A stretch of 64,000 bases of DNA. Source: Methylobacterium sp. CB376 (GTDB lineage: Bacteria; Pseudomonadota; Alphaproteobacteria; Rhizobiales; Beijerinckiaceae). A program made the translations under genes and the position numbers. Below are positions 7,838 to 16,469 of the stretch, one piece after another. The stretch covers positions 6,202,501 through 6,266,500 of the forward strand of contig NZ_CP121648.1 in assembly GCF_029714205.1 (NCBI RefSeq), given 5' to 3'. Numbering within the stretch: position 1 is the stretch's first letter; each line of letters begins with the position of its first letter. The notes beneath the pieces are model-generated. The model ran no database searches, was not told the origin of the DNA, and saw nothing but the letters and a program-made list of their open reading frames with translations.

Positions 7838-9367
7838 TCAGGCGACGTCCACGGGGGTCTTGACCCTGGCGGCCTTCGGCGCGCCGAACAGGTTCGCCTC
7901 GGTGCGGCCGCCCGAGCAGCCGTTGCCGAAGGAGAAGCCGCAGGAGCCGCGCAGGTCGTAGGCGTCCTCCAGGCCCATCTCGCGGTGGCTGGTCGGGATC
8001 ACGAACCGGTCCTCGTAATTCGCGATCGCCATGACCCGGTACATCTCCTCGACCTGGGCGGCGCTCAGGCCGACCCGGGCCGCCAGGGCCTCGTCCACCA
8101 CCCCGTCGACGGTCTTGGCGCGCATGTAGGCCCGCATCGCGAGCATCCGCTCGAGGCCGGTCACCACCGGCGCCTCGTTGCCGGCGGTGAGCAGGTTGGC
8201 GAGGTAGCGCACCGGGATGCGCAGGTTCCTCACGTCCGGCATCTCGCCGTCGAGGCCGATCTTGCCGGCCGCGGCCGCGGACTGGATCGGCGAGAGCGGC
8301 GGCACGTACCAGACCATCGGCAGGGTCCGGTATTCGGGGTGGAGCGGGAAGGCGATCCGCCACTCCATCGCCATCTTGTAGACGGGCGAGCGGCGCGCCG
8401 CCTCCAGCCACGCCTCCGGGATGCCCTCCCGGCGGGCCTCGGCGAGGACGCGCGGGTCGCAAGGGTCGAGGAAGACCTTGAGCTGGGCCTCGTAGAGGTC
8501 GCCCTCGTCGCGGGTCGAGGCGGCCTCCTCGATCCGGTCGGCGTCGTACAGCACCACGCCGAGGTAGCGGATCCGCCCGACGCAGGTCTCCGAGCACACG
8601 GTCGGCTGGCCGGCCTCCAGGCGCGGGTAGCACAGCGTGCACTTCTCGGACTTACCCGAGGACCAATTGTAGTAGATCTTCTTGTAGGGGCAGCCCGACA
8701 CGCACATCCGCCAGCCGCGGCACTTGTCCTGGTCGATCAGGACGACGCCGTCCTCCTCGCGCTTGTAGATCGCGCCCGACGGACAGGAGGCGACGCAGGC
8801 CGGGTTGAGGCAGTGCTCGCACAGCCGCGGCAGGTACATCATGAAGGTGTTCTCGAACTGGCCGTAGATCTCCTCCTCGATGCCCTCGAAGTTCCGGTCC
8901 TGCCGGCGCTTGGCGAATTCGCCGCCGAGGATCTCCTCCCAGTTCGGCCCCCAGGCGATCGTCTCCATGCGGGCGCCGGTGAGCTTCGAGCGCGGCCGCG
9001 CGGTCGGGAAGGTCTGCAGCTCGGGCGCCTTCTGCAGGTGCTGGTAGTCGAAATCGAACGGCTCGTAGTAGTCGTCGATCTCCGGCAGGTCCGGATTGGC
9101 GAAGATGTTGGCGAGGATGCGCCACTTCGCACCGATGCGCGGCTCGATCCGGCCGTCCTGGCGGCGGCGCCAGCCGCCGTTCCAGCGCTCCTGGTTCTCC
9201 CAATCCTTCGGGTAGCCGATGCCGGGCTTGGTCTCGACGTTGTTGAACCAGGCGTACTCGACGCCCTCGCGGTTGGTCCAGACGTTCTTGCAGGTGACGG
9301 AGCAGGTGTGGCAGCCGATGCACTTGTCGAGGTTGAGAACCATCGCGATCTGCGCGCGGACTTTCAT
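7838..9367 (-). CDS. narH: Respiratory nitrate reductase beta subunit (Fe-S)
   Basis: A 509-aa protein carrying one [3Fe-4S] and three [4Fe-4S] clusters that wire NarI to NarG. The first cysteine motif is C16-IG-C19-HT-C22-SVT-C26. The second set is CEHCLNPACVASCPSGAIY and the third is CRGWRMCVSGCPYKKI, where the Trp in place of a Cys is the hallmark of the NarH [3Fe-4S] site. CTLCYPR and CSETCVGRIRYLG complete the set. The length matches the family. It lies 83 nt downstream of narG. Confidence 0.97.
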   Translation of the reverse strand: MKVRAQIAMVLNLDKCIGCHTCSVTCKNVWTNREGVEYAWFNNVETKPGIGYPKDWENQERWNGGWRRRQDGRIEPRIGAKWRILANIFANPDLPEIDDYYEPFDFDYQHLQKAPELQTFPTARPRSKLTGARMETIAWGPNWEEILGGEFAKRRQDRNFEGIEEEIYGQFENTFMMYLPRLCEHCLNPACVASCPSGAIYKREEDGVVLIDQDKCRGWRMCVSGCPYKKIYYNWSSGKSEKCTLCYPRLEAGQPTVCSETCVGRIRYLGVVLYDADRIEEAASTRDEGDLYEAQLKVFLDPCDPRVLAEARREGIPEAWLEAARRSPVYKMAMEWRIAFPLHPEYRTLPMVWYVPPLSPIQSAAAAGKIGLDGEMPDVRNLRIPVRYLANLLTAGNEAPVVTGLERMLAMRAYMRAKTVDGVVDEALAARVGLSAAQVEEMYRVMAIANYEDRFVIPTSHREMGLEDAYDLRGSCGFSFGNGCSGGRTEANLFGAPKAARVKTPVDVA

Positions 9368-9450
9368 GGCGGACTTCCTTCGTCACCGGCGGCCGGGACT
9401 GGGTGCTCGGGAGGGGAGGGCGGGGGCGGGGCGCCCCCGGCGCGGCGGGC

Positions 9451-12400
9451 CTACTCGGCGGCGTGGAGCCTCGCGGCGCCCGGCCCGGCCCCCGCGGGGC
9501 GCGGCTCCTCGAGCCAGTCGACCTGCGCCATCTTGCGCACCACCACGAACTCGTCGCGGTTCGCCCCGACAGTGCCGTAGTAGTTGAAGCCGTAGGAGAG
9601 CTGCGCGTAGCCGCCGATCATGTGGGTCGGCTTCAGCACCGCCCGGGTGACCGAGTTGTGGATGCCGCCGCGCTGGCCGGTGATGCCGGAGCCGGGCGTG
9701 TTCACGATCTTCTCCTGGGCATGGTACATCATGCACATGCCGTCCTTGACGCGCTGGGAGACCACCGCCCGGGCCGCGATCGCGCCGTTGACGTTGTAGA
9801 CGTCGATCCAGTCGTTGTCGGCGATGCCCGCCTTGCGCGCGTCGCTCTCGCTGATCCAGACCACGGGCCCGCCGCGGTTCAGGGTCAGCATCAGCAGGTT
9901 GTCCGAGTAGGTCGAGTGGATGCCCCATTTCTGGTGCGGGGTGATGAAGTTCAGCACCAGTTCGGGATGGCCGTTATCGACGCGGCCCCGGATCGGCTCG
10001 ATGGTCTTGAGGTCGACCGGCGGCCGGTAGACGCAGAAGCCCTCGCCGAAGGCCCGCATCCAGAGGTGGTCCTGGTAGAGCTGCTGGCGCCCGGTCAGCG
10101 TCCGCCACGGGATCAGCTCGTGGACGTTCGTGTAGCAGGCGTTGTAGCAGACCTTCTCGGATTCGAGGCCCGACCAGATCGGCGAGGAGATGATCTTGCG
10201 CGGCTGGGCGACCACGTCGCGGAAGCGGATCTTCTCGTCCTCCTTGGACAGGGCGAGGTGGGCGTGCTCGCGCCCGGTCGCCTTGCCGAGGCTCTCCCAG
10301 GCCTTGACCGCGACCTCGCCGTTGGTCTCCGGCGCCAGCATCAGGAGCACCTCGCAGGCGTCGATCGCCGTCTCGATGCGCGCCAGCCCCTTGGTCGGCC
10401 CCTCCTCGGTCACGGTGCCGTTGAGCGCCTTGAGCAGCTCGACCTCGTGCCCGGTGTTCCAGGCCATGCCCTTGCCGCCGTTGCCGACCCGGGCCAGCAG
10501 CGGCCCGAGCGCGGTGAAGCGCTTGAACAGGTTCGGGTAGTCGCGCTCGACGATTGTGACCGTCGGCATCGTGCGGCCGGGGACGGGCTCGACCGCGCCC
10601 GTCTTCCAGTCCTTCACGTCGAGGGCCTGGGCGATCTCGCCGGGCGTGTCGTGCAGGATCGGGGTCAGCACGACGTCCGTCTCGACCCCGAGCACCTCGG
10701 GCGCCACCCGCGAGAAGGTCTCGGCGAGGCCCTTGTAGATGTTCCAGTCGGTGCGCGCCTCCCAGACCGGGTCCACCGCCGCCGTGAGCGGGTGGATGAA
10801 GGGGTGCATGTCGGAGGTGTTGAGGTCGTCCTTCTCGTACCAGGTCGCGGTCGGCAGCACGATGTCGGAGTAGACGCAGGTCGTCGACATGCGGAAGTCG
10901 AGGGTGACCAGGAGGTCGAGCTTCCCCTCGGGCGCGTCCTCGTGCCAGACGACCTCGTCGGGCTTGCGGCGGCCCTCCGCCCCGAGATCCTTGCCGAGCA
11001 CCCCGTGCGAGGTGCCGAGCAGGTGCTTGAGGAAGTACTCGTGGCCCTTGCCCGACGAGCCGAGCAGGTTCGAGCGCCAGACGAACAGGTTGCGCGGCCA
11101 GTTCTTGGGGTTGTCCGGGTCCTCGCACGACATTCTGAGCTCGCCGGACTTGAGGGCCCGGGCGACGTAGTCCTTCGGCTCGAGTCCGGCGGCGGCCGCC
11201 GCGGCGGCGATCCCGAGCGGGTTCTGCTCCAGCTGCGGCGCGGAGGGCAGCCAGCCCATCCGCTCGGCGCGGACGTTGTAGTCGATGATGGCGCCGTCCC
11301 AGGGCCCGGCCGGCGCGGTCGGCGAGAGGATCTCCTTCACGTCGAGCGTCTCGTAGCGCCACTGGTCGGTATGCGCGTAGAAGGCCGAGGTGGAGTTCTG
11401 CTGGCGCGGCGGGCGGCCCCAGTCGAGGGCGAAGGCGAGCGGTGCCCAGCCGCTCTGCGGGCGCAGCTTCTCCTGGCCGACATAGTGCGACCAGCCGCCG
11501 CCGGACTTGCCCACGCAGCCGCACATCACCAGCATGTTGATCGCGCTGCGATAGTTCATGTCCATGTGGTACCAATGGTTCATCGCGGCGCCGATGATGA
11601 TCATCGACCGGCCATCGGTCTTCTCGGCGTTCCGGGCGAATTCGCGCGCGACGGTCACGATCTGGTCGCGCGGGACGCCGGTGATCCGCTCCGCCCAGGC
11701 CGGCGTGTAGGGCTCGTCGGCGTCGTAGGAGGCGGCGACGTTGCCGCCGCCGAAGCCGCGGTCGAGGCCGTAATTGGCCAGGAACAGGTCGTAGACGGTC
11801 GCGACGAGTGCCTCGCCGTCGCGGGTGGCGAGGCGCCGCACCGGCACGCGCCGCTCGATCACGCTGGCATGGTCGCTCGACGCGAAATGCGCGTGCGCGA
11901 TGTTGCCGAAATACGGGAAGGCGACGTCCTCGAACCCGTCCGCGGCGCCCGCCAGGGACAGGCGCAGGTCGACCGCGCGTCCGTCCCCGGCCCGGCTCTC
12001 CAGGTTCCACTTGCCGGTCTCGCCCCAGCGGAAGCCGACCGAGCCCAGGGGCGCGACGAGCGCGCCGGTCTGGTCGTCATAGGCGAGGGTCTTCCACTCG
12101 GGGTTGTTGGTCTCGCCGAGCGCGCCGTCGAGGTCCGAGGCGCGCAGGAAGCGCTCGGGCACGAGCCGCCCGTCCTGGCGCACGAGGCGCACCAGCATCG
12201 GCATGTCCGTGTAGCGCTTGGCGTAGTCGATGAAGGAGGGCACCTGCCGGTCGAGGTGGAACTCGCGCAGGATCACGTGGCCCATCGCCATGCCGAGCGC
12301 GGCGTCGGTGCCCTGCTTCACCGACACCCACATGTCGGCGAATTTCGAGGCCTCGGAGTAGTCGGGGCAGATCACGACGCTCTTGGCGCCGCGGTAGCGC

Positions 12401-13209
12401 ACCTCGGTGTAGAAATGCGCGTCGGGGGTGCGGGTCTGGGGGACGTTCGAGCCCCACAGGATCAGGAAGCCGGCATTGTACCAATCGGCGCTCTCGGGCA
12501 CGTCGGTCTGCTCGCCCCAGGTCTGGGGCGAGGAGGGCGGCAGGTCGCAGTACCAGTCGTAGAAGGACATGCAGACGCCGCCGAGCAGCGACAGGTAGCG
12601 GGCGCCCGCCGCGTAGGAGACCATCGACATGGCGGGGATCGGCGAGAAGCCGAAGACGCGGTCGGGGCCGTGCGTCCTGACCGTGTAGGCGTTGGCGGCC
12701 GCGATGATCTCGTTGACCTCGTCCCAGGTCGCGCGCACGAAGCCGCCATGGCCGCGCACGGAGGTGTAGGAGCGGCGCCGCTCCGGGTTCTCGACGATGT
12801 GGGCCCAGGCCGCCACCGGGGTCCGCATCACCCGGGCCTCGCGCCACAGCCGGAGCAGGCGCGAGCGCACCAGCGGGTGCTTCACGCGGTTGGCCGAGTA
12901 GAGGTACCAGGAATAGCTGGCGCCGCGGGCGCAGCCGCGCGGCTCGTGGTTGGGCAGGTCGGGCCGGGTGCGGGGATAATCGGTCTGCTGGGTTTCCCAG
13001 GTGACGATGCCGCCCTTGACGTAGACTTTCCAGGAACAGGAGCCGGTGCAGTTCACGCCGTGGGTGGAGCGCACGATCTTGTCGTGCTGCCAGCGCTTCC
13101 GATAGCCGTCCTCCCAGGCGCGGTCCTCGGCCGTGACGATGCCGTGACCATCCGAGAAGGTGTCGACCGTCTTCCGGAAGAAGGTCAGTCTGTCGAGGAA
13201 GTGCGACAT
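9451..13209 (-). CDS. narG: Respiratory nitrate reductase alpha subunit (molybdenum catalytic subunit)
   Basis: A 1252-aa catalytic subunit that reduces nitrate to nitrite at a bis-MGD molybdenum centre on the cytoplasmic face of the membrane. The N-terminal FS0 cluster motif H50-x3-C54-x3-C58 (STHGVNCTGSCSW) and the fourth cysteine in EPRGCARGASYSW are present. The Mo-ligand region FYDWYCDLPPSSPQTWGEQTD fits NarG. I chose the ATG at 13209 (MSHFLDRLTFFRK), which agrees with the family; an in-frame GTG at 13248 would add 13 atypical residues. An FNR-type box lies 65 nt upstream. The gene heads the operon that also carries assembly, cofactor and accessory genes. Confidence 0.97.
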   Translation of the reverse strand: MSHFLDRLTFFRKTVDTFSDGHGIVTAEDRAWEDGYRKRWQHDKIVRSTHGVNCTGSCSWKVYVKGGIVTWETQQTDYPRTRPDLPNHEPRGCARGASYSWYLYSANRVKHPLVRSRLLRLWREARVMRTPVAAWAHIVENPERRRSYTSVRGHGGFVRATWDEVNEIIAAANAYTVRTHGPDRVFGFSPIPAMSMVSYAAGARYLSLLGGVCMSFYDWYCDLPPSSPQTWGEQTDVPESADWYNAGFLILWGSNVPQTRTPDAHFYTEVRYRGAKSVVICPDYSEASKFADMWVSVKQGTDAALGMAMGHVILREFHLDRQVPSFIDYAKRYTDMPMLVRLVRQDGRLVPERFLRASDLDGALGETNNPEWKTLAYDDQTGALVAPLGSVGFRWGETGKWNLESRAGDGRAVDLRLSLAGAADGFEDVAFPYFGNIAHAHFASSDHASVIERRVPVRRLATRDGEALVATVYDLFLANYGLDRGFGGGNVAASYDADEPYTPAWAERITGVPRDQIVTVAREFARNAEKTDGRSMIIIGAAMNHWYHMDMNYRSAINMLVMCGCVGKSGGGWSHYVGQEKLRPQSGWAPLAFALDWGRPPRQQNSTSAFYAHTDQWRYETLDVKEILSPTAPAGPWDGAIIDYNVRAERMGWLPSAPQLEQNPLGIAAAAAAAGLEPKDYVARALKSGELRMSCEDPDNPKNWPRNLFVWRSNLLGSSGKGHEYFLKHLLGTSHGVLGKDLGAEGRRKPDEVVWHEDAPEGKLDLLVTLDFRMSTTCVYSDIVLPTATWYEKDDLNTSDMHPFIHPLTAAVDPVWEARTDWNIYKGLAETFSRVAPEVLGVETDVVLTPILHDTPGEIAQALDVKDWKTGAVEPVPGRTMPTVTIVERDYPNLFKRFTALGPLLARVGNGGKGMAWNTGHEVELLKALNGTVTEEGPTKGLARIETAIDACEVLLMLAPETNGEVAVKAWESLGKATGREHAHLALSKEDEKIRFRDVVAQPRKIISSPIWSGLESEKVCYNACYTNVHELIPWRTLTGRQQLYQDHLWMRAFGEGFCVYRPPVDLKTIEPIRGRVDNGHPELVLNFITPHQKWGIHSTYSDNLLMLTLNRGGPVVWISESDARKAGIADNDWIDVYNVNGAIAARAVVSQRVKDGMCMMYHAQEKIVNTPGSGITGQRGGIHNSVTRAVLKPTHMIGGYAQLSYGFNYYGTVGANRDEFVVVRKMAQVDWLEEPRPAGAGPGAARLHAAE

Positions 13210-13274
13210 CGCGCGGTGCCTGGTCGGTTTCGAGGTCTTCGAGGGCACTCTGGCCGCGTGGTCAGGCCCAAGCC

Positions 13275-13288
13275 TTGACTTGGATCAA
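13275..13288 (-). promoter_or_regulatory. FNR/FixK-type box upstream of narG
   Basis: TTGACTTGGATCAA, a near-perfect FNR-class palindrome, ends exactly 65 nt before the narG ATG. narK1 has its box at the same distance. This supports oxygen/NO control of the whole nar operon by an FNR-, FixK- or NnrR-like protein (family knowledge plus inference). Confidence 0.85.
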
Positions 13289-13322
13289 TCGCTCAAGTGA
13301 CCTCCGTCATGTCGCCCCAACG

Positions 13323-13360
13323 GGACGGCCGGCGGGAGGTGTGCCTCCCGCCGGCCGTCC
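13323..13360 (-). terminator. Perfect 17-bp hairpin downstream of narK2
   Basis: The arms GGACGGCCGGCGGGAGG (13323-13339) and its exact complement (13344-13360) enclose the 4-nt loop TGTG. It lies about 40 nt past the narK2 stop and before the narG promoter, so it probably ends the narK1-narK2 transcript. There is no T tract, so Rho-independent activity is uncertain. Confidence 0.65.
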
Positions 13361-13399
13361 GAGCGTCGGTGCGGCGTCGCCCTTCGGCAGGGCGGCCCG

Positions 13400-14767
13400 T
13401 CAGCAGGGCGTGGCGGCGCCGCGGCGGGCGTACATCCACCAGTTCATCGCGACGTTGAGGGCGAAGAACAGCGCCAGCCCGTGGAAGACCCCGTTCGGGC
13501 CGCCGAAGCGGTCGAAGGCCCAGCCGAACAGCATGCCGAAGGCGAAGGGCCCGTAGGCCGCCACCGCGCCCGTGAAGCCGATGACGCCGCCGGCCTGGCG
13601 GGGCGGGAAGATCATCGGCATCTGCTTGAAGGTCGAGGCGTTGCCGATGCCCGCGAAGGCGAACAGCCCGAGCATCGCCGCGACGAACCAGGGGAAGCAC
13701 TCCATCGAGGTGGGGGCCGTGAACAGGGGGACGATGGCGGCGCAGGCGGTCATGCCGAGGCCGGCGACCACGGTGACCTTGGCCCCGCCGAACCGGTCCG
13801 AGACCGGCCCGGCCGCGACGCGCAGGAGCGACCCGACCAGCGGGCCGAGGAAGGCGTAGGTCAGGGGGTCCGGGGCGCCGGGCAGCGTGCCGTAGCACTG
13901 CTTGATCAGCAGCGGGAAGGTCCCGGCGAGCCCCGAGAACGCCCCGAAGGTCATGATGTAGAGCGAGGTCATCGCCCAGGTGTGGCGCGAGCGGAAGATG
14001 TCGACCTGCTCGCGGACGTTGGCCTTGACCGGGACGCTGCGCAGCGCGAGCCAGGCGGCCAGGGCGAACAGCACGATGAACGGGATGTAGACGGCGGCGG
14101 CGTTGTGCAGCCAGACCTGCCGGGCGATGGCCCCCTTGGTCATGGTCTGCGACTCGCCGAGCAGCGTGCCGCCCGCGAGCGCGAAGCCGATCACCCAGGG
14201 CGTCAGGAACTGGACCACCGAGACCCCGAAATTGCCGATCCCGGCCTGGATGGCGAGGGCGGTGCCCTGCAGCCGCTTGGGGAAGAACAGGCTGGTCGAG
14301 GGCATGAAGGAGGAGAAGTTGCCGCCCCCGAGCCCGGCCAGGAAGGCCAGCACCAGGAGGACCCAGTAGGGCGTGGACGGGTCCTGCACCGCGTAGAACC
14401 AGCCGATGGCCGGGACGAGCAGCGACAGGCTGGCGAAGGTCACGACGCGGCGCGTGCCGAACATCGGCGTCAGGAACATGTGCGCGAGGCGCAGCGTGCC
14501 CCCGGCGAGGCCCGGCATGGCGGCGAGCCAGAACAGCTGGCCGGTGGTGAGCCTGAAGCCGACCGCCGGCAGGGCGACCACCAGGGCCGAGACCATGAAC
14601 CAGACGATGAAGGACATCGTGAGGTTGGCGGTCGTCACGGTCAGGGTGCGCCAGGCGAGGCGGCTGCCCTCCCGGGCCCAGAAGGCCGGGTTCTCCGGCT
14701 CCCAGCGGGCGAGCCAGCTGCTCCCCGCGGGCCGGCCGGCCGTCAGCGTTTGCGTACCAGCACTCAT
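13400..14767 (-). CDS. narK2: Nitrate/nitrite transporter, NarK2 type
   Basis: A 455-aa major facilitator protein with about 12 membrane segments, of the nitrate/nitrite porter family. NarK2-type features are the N-terminal WEPENPAFWAREG before the first helix, the nitrate signature-like AGLGGGNFSSFMPSTSLFFP, and AGIGNASTFKQMPMIFP in the C-terminal half. NarK2 proteins mainly exchange external nitrate for internal nitrite. It follows narK1 by 62 nt and precedes narG, giving a narK1-narK2-narG order. Assignment to nitrate/nitrite antiport rather than symport is by resemblance only. Confidence 0.92.
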   Translation of the reverse strand: MSAGTQTLTAGRPAGSSWLARWEPENPAFWAREGSRLAWRTLTVTTANLTMSFIVWFMVSALVVALPAVGFRLTTGQLFWLAAMPGLAGGTLRLAHMFLTPMFGTRRVVTFASLSLLVPAIGWFYAVQDPSTPYWVLLVLAFLAGLGGGNFSSFMPSTSLFFPKRLQGTALAIQAGIGNFGVSVVQFLTPWVIGFALAGGTLLGESQTMTKGAIARQVWLHNAAAVYIPFIVLFALAAWLALRSVPVKANVREQVDIFRSRHTWAMTSLYIMTFGAFSGLAGTFPLLIKQCYGTLPGAPDPLTYAFLGPLVGSLLRVAAGPVSDRFGGAKVTVVAGLGMTACAAIVPLFTAPTSMECFPWFVAAMLGLFAFAGIGNASTFKQMPMIFPPRQAGGVIGFTGAVAAYGPFAFGMLFGWAFDRFGGPNGVFHGLALFFALNVAMNWWMYARRGAATPC

Positions 14768-14829
14768 GGCTGTTGCCTCTCAGGATCGGGACGGGCCGGC
14801 CGGCGCCCCGCGCCGGCCGGAAGGGGGAT

Positions 14830-16209
14830 TCAGGCGGCCGGGAGGCCGGCCAGCGGCGCGGCCCGGGGGGCGCCCTCGCGGGCGGCGCGCAGGCGCTCGA
14901 CCTCGGCGCGCAGCGCCTCGACCTCGGGGAGGTCCTTCGGCTCGCGCAGGGCGGGATGCTCCCGCGTCTCCAGGGCGCGGATCGCCGCGAGCATCCAGGC
15001 GGTGCTGCCGGCGGCGATCGCGAAGAGCAGCATGAAGCAGGAGGTCCAGACGCCGACGAGGTCGTTCATGAGGCCGAAGGCGATCGGCAGCACGAAGCCG
15101 CCGAGGCCGCCGATCAGCCCGACCACGCCGCCCACGGCGCCGACCCGGTCCGGGTAGTAGACCGGGATGTGCTTGAACACGGCGGCCTTGCCGAGGCTCA
15201 TGAAGAAGCCGAGGGCGAAGGTCAGCACCGTGAAGCCCGCCGGGCCGAGCGCGAGGTCGAAGGCGATCGGGCCCCGGATGCCGGCGACCACGTAGTGGGT
15301 CGCCGGGTAGGACAGCAGGAAGGTGCAGGCGCAGGAGCCGGCGAAGGTCCAGACCATGACCTTCCGGGCGCCGTGCCGGTCGGCCAGGCGGCCGCCCAGG
15401 ATGCGGAAGAGCGAGCCCGGGATCGAGTAGGCGGCGGCGAGCCAGCCGGCCGTGACGATGTCGAGGCCGTAGACGCCCGTGTAGTAGCGCGGCAGCCAGA
15501 GCGCGAGGGCGACGAAGCCGCCGAAGACGAAGAAGTAGTAGAGCGAGAAGCGCCAGACCTGGAGGTTGGCGAGCGGCGCCAGCATGGCCCAGAGGGGCTC
15601 GGGGGACGCGCCGGCGCGCCGGCGGGCGGCGAGGTCCGGGTCGTCCGCGGTGCCGAAGTAGAAGACCAGCGCCGTCACCACGAGGCCGAGCGCCCAGATC
15701 TGCGCCACGGCCTTCCAGCCGAAGGCGACCATGACCAGGGGCGCCAGGAACTTGGTGACCGCGGCGCCGACATTGCCCGCGCCGAAGATGCCGAGCGCGG
15801 TGCCCTGCTTCTCCTTGGGGAACCACTTCGACACGTAGGCGACGCCGACCGAGAAGACCCCGCCGGCAAGCCCGACGCCGAGGGCGGCGAGCAGGAAGGT
15901 CGGGTAATCGTGCGCGTAGGTGAGGAGGTAGGTGGCCAGCGCGGCGAGCAGCATCACCGCGAGGGTGACGGTGCGCCCGCCATACTGGTCGGCCCAGATG
16001 CCGAGGATCAGGCGGACGAGCGAGCCGGTCAGGATCGGGGTCCCGGCCAGGAGGCCGAACTGGGCGTCGGTCAGGCCGAGGTCCTTTTTGATCTGGACGC
16101 CGATGATCGAGAAGATGGTCCAGGCCGCAAAGCAGGTCGTGAAGGCGAGCGTGGAGAGCCAGAGCGCGCGGCCCTGGTCGCGGCTCGCGGGAGCGGCGGG
16201 ATCGTGCAT
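14830..16209 (-). CDS. narK1: Nitrate transporter, NarK1 type
   Basis: A 459-aa MFS nitrate porter, related to but distinct from its neighbour. It has the NarK1-like N-terminus ALWLSTLAFTTCFAAWTIFSIIGVQIKKDLGL, nitrate-signature glycines in GVGLAGGVFSVGVAYVSKWFPKEKQG and ALGFFMSLGKAAVFKHIPVYYP. NarK1-type proteins are thought to import nitrate with protons and start respiration before nitrite accumulates. The C-terminus after about residue 415 is a hydrophilic Glu/Arg-rich predicted coiled coil (EVEALRAEVERLRAAREG). The start is the ATG at 16209; an FNR-type box is 65 nt upstream. In many species narK1 and narK2 are fused; here they are separate genes. Confidence 0.92.
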   Translation of the reverse strand: MHDPAAPASRDQGRALWLSTLAFTTCFAAWTIFSIIGVQIKKDLGLTDAQFGLLAGTPILTGSLVRLILGIWADQYGGRTVTLAVMLLAALATYLLTYAHDYPTFLLAALGVGLAGGVFSVGVAYVSKWFPKEKQGTALGIFGAGNVGAAVTKFLAPLVMVAFGWKAVAQIWALGLVVTALVFYFGTADDPDLAARRRAGASPEPLWAMLAPLANLQVWRFSLYYFFVFGGFVALALWLPRYYTGVYGLDIVTAGWLAAAYSIPGSLFRILGGRLADRHGARKVMVWTFAGSCACTFLLSYPATHYVVAGIRGPIAFDLALGPAGFTVLTFALGFFMSLGKAAVFKHIPVYYPDRVGAVGGVVGLIGGLGGFVLPIAFGLMNDLVGVWTSCFMLLFAIAAGSTAWMLAAIRALETREHPALREPKDLPEVEALRAEVERLRAAREGAPRAAPLAGLPAA

Positions 16210-16274
16210 GGGAAGACCCTTCAGGCGGGTGTGTCGCCCGAAGGACTGTGTTGCGAAGCGCATCAACGGCGTAA

Positions 16275-16288
16275 TTGATGCAGATCAA
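16275..16288 (-). promoter_or_regulatory. FNR/FixK-type box upstream of narK1
   Basis: TTGATGCAGATCAA is a perfect TTGAT-N4-ATCAA palindrome placed 65 nt before the narK1 ATG, the same spacing as at narG. The rest of 16210-16469 shows no gene. Confidence 0.88.
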
Positions 16289-16469
16289 GGATGAGTTTGG
16301 GACAAATCAACGAAGGCTGAGGCGCGCGATTCCTGTCACCATCCTCAGCGGCATCCCGGAGCTGACATCTCCGACGCGGTTCGGCCGCTCGCGCGAGCGA
16401 TCATGCCGGGCCCGTGGGGCGGCCGAGCGACTGGAGGGAGAGTGGGATGGCCGAGGAGCCGGAGGAGTT

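Noticed and set aside
9403..13278. Very long open frame on the plus strand opposite narG (about 1290 codons)
   Set aside because: It translates to Arg/Gly/Asp/His-rich sequence without any domain; it is the antisense shadow of narG caused by high GC.
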